A DNA stretch of 64,000 nt from an uncultured Candidatus Thioglobus sp. (GTDB lineage Bacteria > Pseudomonadota > Gammaproteobacteria > PS1 > Pseudothioglobaceae), in assembly GCA_905182815.1 (NCBI GenBank), contig CAJJCX010000004.1, positions 62,001-126,000 on the forward strand, given 5' to 3'. Under the pieces are notes generated by a model, which made no database searches, was not told the origin of the DNA, and saw nothing but the letters and a program-made list of their open reading frames with translations. This document shows, piece after piece, positions 57,220-64,000 of this stretch. Each line of letters begins with the position of its first letter. The stretch's first letter is position 1. The position numbers and the translations under genes are program-made.

Positions 57220-57277
57220 GGTAATTTTTTTAATTGGGTTTTAAAAACAGTTTGTTTTTCTTTTGTTATTTATACAA

Positions 57278-57287
57278 CCTTATAAGG
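57278..57287. promoter_or_regulatory. Palindrome upstream of the reductase/sarcosine oxidase operon
   Basis: CCTTATAAGG is a perfect 10-bp palindrome 47 bp upstream of the GbcB-like gene. It lies in the only sizeable gap before the reductase and soxBDAG set and could be an operator. Short length makes chance occurrence plausible. Confidence 0.25.
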
Positions 57288-57334
57288 CAATGATAAAATT
57301 GTAAATAATTATTTAAATATTGAGTTGAAGTAAG

Positions 57335-58441
57335 ATGAGTGAATTAATTTTTCCTAATATAAATATTGAAAATCTTGATCGATGGGTGGGAGACCTTTCA
57401 CCTCTAGAGTGTATTGAGATTAAAAATGAAACTCACAATGTTAAGAGTTTTACTTTTAAATCCAAGAAGGATGCATGGTTTCAGTTTTTGCCAGGACAGC
57501 ATACAACTCTATTTTTAAATATAGATGGTATTGAGGTAATGAGAACTTATACCATTGCTTCCAGTCCAACGAGACCCCACACAATTACCATTACCAATAA
57601 AAGGATGCAAGATGGGGTCGTTACAAACTGGATGCATGACAGTTTGAAGGTTGGTGATTGCATTGATGCCCTTAATATTGGAGGGTCTTTTAGTGTTGCC
57701 CTTGACCAGCCTAGGCCCAAAATTTTACTCATGTCAGGTGGAAGTGGTATTACCCCAATGCTCTCAATGACAAGATATTTTATTGATTTATCTATAAATG
57801 TTGATTTAGTCTTTATCCATAATGCACAATCTCCCAAAGACCTAATTTCAAAAGAAGAGCTTGAGTTTTATGAGCTCCACCAATCTAATTTTAAAAGACA
57901 TTTTATATGTGATGCACCAGATTCAAATTGGGAGGGGCCTAGTGGATTTTTGAGTTCTGAAATGCTTTTAGAGCTTGTCCCTGATTTCATTGATAGAGAG
58001 GTGTATTGTTGTGGGCCAGAGCCGTATATGCAAAATGCACAAAAGATTTTAAAGCTAAGTGATTTCGATATGTCTGCTTACCATCAAGAGAGCTTTGATA
58101 TTGAGAGTTCAACTGCGCAAAGCAATATGGCAATTAATCAAGAATTGCCTGAGCATAAAGTTCCAAATAGTGGAATAAATGAATATAATGTCACCCTGTC
58201 GAAGAGTGGTGAGGTAGTATCTTGCGGCAGTAATTCGAGTATATTGGTTTCAATACAAAAACAAGGAATTACAGTGCCTTTTGCTTGCTCTATGGGGCTA
58301 TGTGGAACATGTCGCACCAAGATGATAGAAGGTACAGTTGAGATGGATGCTCAGGGTGGGCTTTTAAAGTCTCATGAGGAAGAGGGTTACATACTTACTT
58401 GTTGTTCTTATCCCACAAGTGACGTAGTTCTTGATTTATAG
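57335..58441 (+). CDS. GbcB-like ferredoxin-NAD(P)H reductase with 2Fe-2S domain
   Basis: A 368-residue electron-transfer protein: FAD-binding MRTYTIASSPTR, NAD-binding MSGGSGITPMLSM and a C-terminal plant-type 2Fe-2S centre (CSMGLCGTC, then a Cys in LTCCSYP). This is the reductase type that feeds Rieske oxygenases such as glycine betaine demethylase (GbcB partner of GbcA). No Rieske oxygenase gene lies in the window; the sarcosine oxidase genes follow 25 bases later. Confidence 0.82.
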   Translation: MSELIFPNINIENLDRWVGDLSPLECIEIKNETHNVKSFTFKSKKDAWFQFLPGQHTTLFLNIDGIEVMRTYTIASSPTRPHTITITNKRMQDGVVTNWMHDSLKVGDCIDALNIGGSFSVALDQPRPKILLMSGGSGITPMLSMTRYFIDLSINVDLVFIHNAQSPKDLISKEELEFYELHQSNFKRHFICDAPDSNWEGPSGFLSSEMLLELVPDFIDREVYCCGPEPYMQNAQKILKLSDFDMSAYHQESFDIESSTAQSNMAINQELPEHKVPNSGINEYNVTLSKSGEVVSCGSNSSILVSIQKQGITVPFACSMGLCGTCRTKMIEGTVEMDAQGGLLKSHEEEGYILTCCSYPTSDVVLDL

Positions 58442-58466
58442 TTTTATTGTTTGAGCTTAAATTATT

Positions 58467-59717
58467 ATGCAAAAAAAATATTCTTGGTATTCGTTATTAA
58501 AGGCTGGATTGGGCAATCAAGAATGGGATCAAGCAATCCCATTATCAAAACCTAAATCTAAGTACGATGTTATTATCATTGGTGGTGGTGGCCATGGACT
58601 AGCTACAGCTTATTATTTAGCTAAAGAGTGCGGTATTACAAATGTTGCGGTTCTTGAAAAAGGCTATATTGGTGGTGGAAATACTGGCAGAAATACCACT
58701 ATTATTCGTTCAAACTATTTAAGGGACGAGGCTTCTAGTCTTTATGAGCACTCCATGAGACTTTGGGAAGGGCTTAGTGAGGATCTAAACTTCAATGTTA
58801 TGTTTAGTCAGAGAGGGGTATACAACCTTGGACACACTCTGCAAGATATGAGAGATATTGAGCGAAGAGTAAATGCTAATGTGCTCAATGGTGTTGATGC
58901 GGTAGTAGTTGACCACAAGGAGATAAAAGAACAAATTCCAATTATTAATACTTCTAAAAATGCAAGATACCCAATTATGGGAGCATCTTTCCAGGCACGT
59001 GCTGGCGTTGCTAGGCATGATGGTGTTGCTTGGGGTTTTGCCAGGGCCGCTTCAAATCTTGGAGTTGACATTATACAAAATTGTGAGGTTATTGACATCG
59101 AGGTTGAAGAAGGCAAAGTCAAAGGCGTTAAGACAACACTGGGTGATATTATGGCAGATCGAGTTGGCTGCGTAAGTGCAGGGCACTCTTCAGTTGTTGC
59201 AAAAATGGCAGGATTAAGACTGCCAGTTGAAAGCCACCCTCTTCAAGCATTTGTGTCTGAAGCTATGAAGCCAATTCTTCATACGGTAGTAATGTCTAAC
59301 GCTGTTCATGGTTACGTAAGCCAGAGTGATAAGGGAGATTTAGTTATTGGAGCTGGTATTGATGGTTACAACTCATATGCTCAAAGAGGTAGTGCAAAGA
59401 TAGTAGAACATTGCGCTGCTGCAATACTTGAATTGTTTCCAATTTTTTCGAGAGTTCGTATGAACCGTCAATGGGGAGGCATAGTTGATGTTTGCCCTGA
59501 TGCTTGTCCTGTAATTAGTCCAACAAAAGTTGAAGGGCTTTACTTTAACTGTGGCTGGGGAACTGGAGGCTTTAAAGCGACTCCAGGCTCTGGAAATGTT
59601 TTTGCTCACACCATTGCTCAAGATAAGCAACATGAGTTAGCAGTTCCATTTCATATTGATCGTTTTACAAGTGGAGCTCTTATTGACGAGCATGGTGCAG
59701 CAGGAGTTGCACATTAG
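58467..59717 (+). CDS. soxB: Sarcosine oxidase beta subunit
   Basis: A 416-residue FAD protein of the heterotetrameric sarcosine oxidase. FAD motif [19 protein letters not shown] (about residues 34-52), [14 protein letters not shown] region characteristic of SoxB, and [14 protein letters not shown] near the C-terminus. The complex oxidises sarcosine to glycine, formaldehyde or methylene-THF and hydrogen peroxide. The gene order soxB-soxD-soxA-soxG is the standard one. Confidence 0.96.
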   Translation: MQKKYSWYSLLKAGLGNQEWDQAIPLSKPKSKYDVIIIGGGGHGLATAYYLAKECGITNVAVLEKGYIGGGNTGRNTTIIRSNYLRDEASSLYEHSMRLWEGLSEDLNFNVMFSQRGVYNLGHTLQDMRDIERRVNANVLNGVDAVVVDHKEIKEQIPIINTSKNARYPIMGASFQARAGVARHDGVAWGFARAASNLGVDIIQNCEVIDIEVEEGKVKGVKTTLGDIMADRVGCVSAGHSSVVAKMAGLRLPVESHPLQAFVSEAMKPILHTVVMSNAVHGYVSQSDKGDLVIGAGIDGYNSYAQRGSAKIVEHCAAAILELFPIFSRVRMNRQWGGIVDVCPDACPVISPTKVEGLYFNCGWGTGGFKATPGSGNVFAHTIAQDKQHELAVPFHIDRFTSGALIDEHGAAGVAH

Positions 59718-59737
59718 TTATATATAAAGGTAATATT

Positions 59738-60022
59738 ATGTTTTTGATAGATTGTCCATATTGTAAAGAATCGAGAGATCAAAATGAATTTTCTCCTGCT
59801 GGAGAGGCTTTTATTGCCAGACCTCAGAACCCTGAAGAGCTTAGTGATGATGAGTGGTCTGATTATGTATTTTATCGCACTAATCACAAAGGAGATCACT
59901 GGGAGCAGTGGGTCCATACTAATGGATGTCGTAAATATTTCTTAGTTAAAAGATCTACGATTAGCCATGAAATTCTTGAGGTTGCGGCTTTTGGAGAGGT
60001 AACGAGCGAGAATCCATCATGA
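59738..60022 (+). CDS. soxD: Sarcosine oxidase delta subunit
   Basis: A 94-residue subunit with the zinc site: C6 and C9 in DCPYC, H60 and C64 in WVHTNGCRKYF. FYRTNHKGDHWEQW is the characteristic middle. It overlaps soxA by four bases. Confidence 0.96.
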   Translation: MFLIDCPYCKESRDQNEFSPAGEAFIARPQNPEELSDDEWSDYVFYRTNHKGDHWEQWVHTNGCRKYFLVKRSTISHEILEVAAFGEVTSENPS

Positions 60023-63000
60023 GATTAAAGAATCATAAGAGTGACTTTATAGATCAATCTGAAGCTCTAAGCTTTATATTTAATAACAAATCCTATAAGG
60101 GTTATAAGGGCGATACCTTAGCGTCTGCATTAATAGCAAATGATGTTCTGTTCTTTGCTAGAAGCTTTAAATATGGACGTAAGCGTGGCCTAATGGGTTC
60201 AGGTGTTGAAGAGCCTAACGCACTTGTTTCACTAGAAATTGGTGGGCGCTATACGCCTAATTTGAAGGCAACTGAAGTTATGCTTTATGATGGCTTAAGT
60301 GCTGTGAGCTCTAGTAATCCAAATTCAATTGATTTTCGCGCTTTAATTAAACCATTGCATCGATTTATGCCAGCAGGTTTTTATTATAAAACCTTTATAA
60401 AGCAAAAGGTTTGGGCAATGGTTGAAGATAGCCTAAGATCACTTGCAGGCTTTTCAAAAGCACCTACTGAAAAAGATGAGGATGTTTATGATCATGTTTT
60501 CCATCATACTGAGGTCCTTGTTGTTGGAGGTGGCGTAGCAGGAATAACAGCTGCATTAGAAGTTCTCAATAACTCTAAAACAACAAGGGTTATTTTGGTT
60601 GATGAGCGAGCGCATTTAGGTGGGGAATTATTTAATGAATTTCAAAGTGATGATACTGCCATTAGTTGGCATCATGATAATCTTAGTAAGTTACTGGAAT
60701 TTAAAAATGTAGCCAATAGTCGTTTGAAAATATTCTCCCGATCAACAGCCTATGCTTGGTATGACCATAACTATATAGAGGTATTGCAAACTAATGCTAC
60801 TGGTGAGTCATTGATATCAGGAGGCACACAAGCTGCTAGGAAAGTGCTGCATAAGATAAGAGCTAAAGAAGTTATATTGGCAACTGGAGCTCATGAGCGC
60901 CCTATGTTATTTGAAACGAATGATTTAGCAAATATAATGTTGAGTCAGTCTGTTAGGCGTTACCTTAATGAGTTTGGTGTAATCTCAGGCAAAGATGTTG
61001 TTTTGTATGGAAATAATGACAGCATCTATAGCACAGCAATTGACATCAATAATAATGAGATTAACTGTAAGGTCATTGATATTAGGCCATCTGGTGGAGA
61101 GAGTGAAACTGTCTTAAAGGCAAAAAAATTAGGTATCGAAGTTCTCCAAGGTTATGCTGTGCTAAAAGCACATGGAACAAACCTTGTAAAAGGTATCGAG
61201 GTTTCTTCGGTTGAAATGCAAGGCAAGAAGTGGAGGCTTACAGGTCCTTCAAAAAGATTAAATTGTGACTTATTGGCATCATCAGGTGGCTTTAATCCTG
61301 TGGTCCACCTTGACTGTCATTGCGGCGCAAAAACTTTTTTTGATGAAGATTCTCAAGCTTTTTTGCCACAAAAGGTGCGAAAAAATAGACAAGTGTGTGG
61401 CTCAATTAGTGCCATTGGATTTTGGAAGGATGTTGTAATTGATGCAAAAAATAAAGCTCAATTGACTCTTTTATCTTTGGGCGAAATTAAGAAATCTACC
61501 CAAGATAGCATGAGCGAAAATTATTTAGATTACTACAATGCTAGTCAATTTTTTGTGCCAATAGAAATTCTGAATAGGCCAAAAGTGTTTATTGATATGC
61601 AAAATGACGTGACTACTTTAGACGTTGCTCTGGCAATTAGGGAGGGGTATCGCTCGATTGAACATATTAAGCGTTACACTGCGATGGGATTTGGAACTGA
61701 TCAAGGTAAAACTGGTAATATCAATGGTATTGCTGTTGCAGCCCAGTTTCTAGATGTTCCTTTGTCTGAAGTTGGAACAACTACATTTCGCCCAGCTTAT
61801 ACTGGAGTTGATTTTGGCGCTATGGCAGGCCGGGAAGTGGGAGGTTTTTTTGATCCCCAACGGTATACAACAATCCACGACTCTCATTTAGAAAGTGGAG
61901 CAGAGTTCGAGGTTGTAGGCCAGTGGTACCGACCTTGGTATTATCCAAAGAGTGGAGAAGATATTCATCAAGCAGTTAATAGAGAGTGTCTTGCCGTTAG
62001 AACTTCACTTGGAATGATGGATGCATCAACTCTTGGAAAAATTGATGTTCAAGGGAAAGATGCTAGAGAATTTTTATCCAGAGTTTATACCAATGCTTGG
62101 ATGAAGCTTGCTCCAGGAAGCTGTCGTTATGGACTTATGTGTAATGAGAAAGGAATGATCATTGATGATGGAGTTTCAACCTGTATCAATGATAATCACT
62201 TTATTATGACTACTACAACTGGGGTGCTGCAAGCGTTTACTCTGCTCTAGAGATGTGGCTACAAACCGAGTGGAGTGACTTAGATGTTCACCTTAGTAGT
62301 GTTACAGACCAATTTGCAACCGTCGCAGTTGTTGGACCAAATGCTCGTAATTTGATGAAAGTTCTATGCCATGACATTGACTTTGAGCGTGATAATTTTA
62401 AGTTTATGCAGTGGCGACCTGGAACAGTATGTGGCGTAGAAGCAAGGATTATGAGGATTAGTTTTTCTGGCGAACTTGCTTATGAAATTAATATTGAGGC
62501 TAATTATGGTCGGTATATTTGGGATGAGGTTGCATTGGCTGGAAAGCCATGGAATATAACGCCTTATGGAACTGAATCAATGCACGTACTTCGCGCGGAA
62601 AAAGGTTATATTATTGTTGGTCAAGATACTGATGGTTCGATGACGCCAATGGATGTCAACATGAAGTGGATCCTTGCAAAAGATAAACCTTTTTCTTATA
62701 TTGGCCGTCGTTCTTTTAGTATTTCTGCACTCAATTCTGATGATCGCTTTCAACTAGTAGGCCTATTAACAAAGGATGCTCATGTTGTGCTTCCAGAAGG
62801 TTCTCACATAATTAATAATAAAGGAGGCTCCATAGGTTATGTGACCTCCAGTTATTTTAGCCCCATACTTAGAAGGTCAATTGCAATGGCCCAACTTAAG
62901 GGTGGCCTTTCAAAAATGACTGAAATAGTCTTAGTTAAAATTGTTCAAGAGAAACAAGGTTTAAAGGAAATCCCTTGTGAAGTTTCTAGTAGTGTTTTTT

Positions 63001-63038
63001 ATGATATTGAAGGTGAAAAGGTGGATGGTAATGAGTAG
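60019..63038 (+). CDS. soxA: Sarcosine oxidase alpha subunit, one frameshift
   Basis: About 1006 residues in two frames. The N-terminal part has an FAD/ferredoxin-like segment (FARSFKYGRKRGLMG), the NAD-binding VVGGGVAGITAALEV (about residue 170) and the region preceding the GcvT-like domain. The frame stops at 62250, but adding one G to the GGGG at 62221-62224 continues into GAASVYSALEMWLQTEWSDL and the rest of the folate-binding half. It is the catalytic subunit with tetrahydrofolate. A homopolymer shift suggests a sequencing error, though a real mutation cannot be excluded. Confidence 0.88.
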
Positions 63039-63618
63039 TTTAGTAGAAAACAATATTCTGGAATTTAGAACAACTTTTCAACCTGTTTTGGATCAGGATG
63101 GTTTTCTTATTAATCAGGATGACCTAGTTTGCCGTGAGATTATAGATTTATCTTTAATGGTTATAAGAACATCAAAAGATCATAAAAAAAATGCTATTAC
63201 TATTAAAGACATTTTTAATGCAGAGTTACCTGAATCTTTATCTGTAAGCCTCAATGATAATGGTGATAATTTTCTATGGATAAGCCCAGATGAAATTTGG
63301 TTGCTACATAATAGAAATAATAAAGATCAACTTCTTGAAAAGTTTAAATCACTCCCTAAAGGAATGTCAACGACAGACAGTTCTGGAGCTTATGGTATTC
63401 TGGAGTTTTCAGGAAATAATGTAGACGCCTTATTGTCTAGATGGATGAGTTATGATTTAGAGGGCTCCTTGACTATAGGTAAAGTTGTATCAACTACTTG
63501 TGGGCAAGCGCCAGTTTGTATTTATCGAAATATTGAGGGAAATTTGTTGATGATGGTTAGACACTCGTTTTCTCATTATGTTGCTGGATTATTAAAGGAT
63601 AGTGCAAAAAGAATATAA
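63031..63618 (+). CDS. soxG: Sarcosine oxidase gamma subunit
   Basis: About 195 residues with a GcvT-like shape typical of SoxG; it contains FLWISPDEIWLL and DSSGAYGILEFSGNNVDALLS. The ATG at 63031 overlaps the soxA stop (ATGAGTAG). It completes the oxidase complex. Sequence identity within this family is low, so position in the operon carries much of the call. Confidence 0.9.
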   Translation: MSSLVENNILEFRTTFQPVLDQDGFLINQDDLVCREIIDLSLMVIRTSKDHKKNAITIKDIFNAELPESLSVSLNDNGDNFLWISPDEIWLLHNRNNKDQLLEKFKSLPKGMSTTDSSGAYGILEFSGNNVDALLSRWMSYDLEGSLTIGKVVSTTCGQAPVCIYRNIEGNLLMMVRHSFSHYVAGLLKDSAKRI

Positions 63619-63634
63619 GGAAGAATAATTTATT

Positions 63635-64000
63635 ATGAAAAAGGTTAGCTTTAAAAGTATGGAGAATGGAACTGCTGAAGAGTATGCTTTTCTAAATGAC
63701 CTTGAAGATGAATTTAATTTAGAGCTTCCAAAGCGATTGATTGCTTCACTGAGATCACTTAATTCAAGTCTTTCTGGTTATCAAATTAGTAGGCTTGAGC
63801 ATAGTTTACAAGGTGCTACAAGAGCCCACTTTGCCGGGGAAGATTTGGAAATAGTAATAGCGATTTTATTTCATGATATAGGAGATGGTCTAGCTCCATA
63901 TTCACATTCAGAAATGGCAGCAGCAATCCTTCGACCTTTTGTATCAGAGAAGACTTATTGGATTGTAAAACACCATGGTGTCTTTCAGATGTACTACTAT
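63635..64000 (+). CDS. HD-domain protein, N-terminal part
   Basis: The ATG at 63635, preceded by AAGGAAG, opens a frame of at least 122 residues to the window edge. It contains LEHSLQGATRAHFAGED, the HD pair in AILFHDIGDGLAPYSH and WIVKHHGVFQMYYY. The tyrosine-glutamate-histidine-glutamine spacing before the HD motif recalls mixed-valent diiron oxygenases such as PhnZ/TmpB rather than nucleotide phosphohydrolases, but this is a tentative reading. It follows soxG by 16 bases and may share its transcript. Confidence 0.65.
   Translation, partial: MKKVSFKSMENGTAEEYAFLNDLEDEFNLELPKRLIASLRSLNSSLSGYQISRLEHSLQGATRAHFAGEDLEIVIAILFHDIGDGLAPYSHSEMAAAILRPFVSEKTYWIVKHHGVFQMYYY

Noticed and set aside
57243-57259. 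AAAAAC/GTTTTT hairpin after the EamA gene
   Set aside because: Only A-T-rich pairing; too weak to call as a terminator in this AT-rich sequence.
1-64000. CRISPR arrays, insertion sequences, tRNA or rRNA genes
   Set aside because: No regularly spaced repeats, transposase motifs or RNA gene signatures were recognised in either strand.

Overview
The window looks like a chromosome segment of a low-GC marine gammaproteobacterium. The rpmH-rnpA-yidD-yidC block, Smg next to TopA, and an unusually dense set of osmolyte and methylamine catabolic genes fit the SUP05/Thioglobaceae group. That placement comes from gene content and my memory of such genomes, not from a search, and several catabolic genes (DddP-like, MttB-like, SoxBDAG) are better known from marine Alphaproteobacteria.

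Layout. 1-1228 (minus): yidC (partial), yidD, rnpA, rpmH. 1525-8890 (plus): smg, topA, trpF, trpB, an MFS/acyltransferase pair and an SDR protein. 8910-11302 (minus): two-gene carnitine module (fused carnitine dehydrogenase/thioesterase and a BKACE-family cleavage enzyme). 11491-22387 (plus): tightly packed 12-gene catabolic operon with an ABC ATPase, three SnoaL-like proteins, an HpsN/HisD-like dehydrogenase, an SDR, a LacI regulator, a bicupin, a degenerate HAD protein, a MetE-like protein, an alpha/beta hydrolase and an RraA-like protein. 22583-28447 (plus): partner operon with the sugar-type binding protein, two permeases, a GMC oxidoreductase and a fourth SnoaL-like protein. Both operons start with almost the same extended -10 promoter followed by the same 16-bp LacI-type operator. 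28563-36026 (plus): mttB-like, dimethylglycine-dehydrogenase-like, DddP-like, galM, and a broken MDR oxidoreductase. 36036-40459 (minus): second mttB-like gene followed by two broken SDR genes and a frameshifted FAD oxidoreductase. 40633-45531 (plus): aldehyde dehydrogenase, degenerate M19 protein, an unrecognised 580-residue protein and a DUF3726-like protein. 45533-53087: sdaA, a hydroxypyruvate-reductase-like gene and gcvT-gcvH-gcvP-gcvR. 53125-57219: cysQ, creatinase, two EamA transporters. 57335-64000: GbcB-like reductase, soxB-soxD-soxA-soxG and the start of an HD-domain gene.

How it fits together. Much of the window converges on glycine: carnitine to glycine betaine, methyl removal via MttB-like, DMGDH-like and possibly GbcB-like proteins, creatine to sarcosine by creatinase, sarcosine to glycine by SoxBDAG, then glycine into the glycine cleavage system or serine and pyruvate through SdaA. 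The LacI-controlled pair of operons (11.4-28.5 kb) is a separate pathway whose substrate I cannot name; it is the best candidate for an undescribed system.

Sequence quality. At least 18 single-base frame disruptions occur, almost all between 23 and 39 kb, with the protein sequence between them well preserved. I cannot tell recent decay from local sequencing or assembly error.
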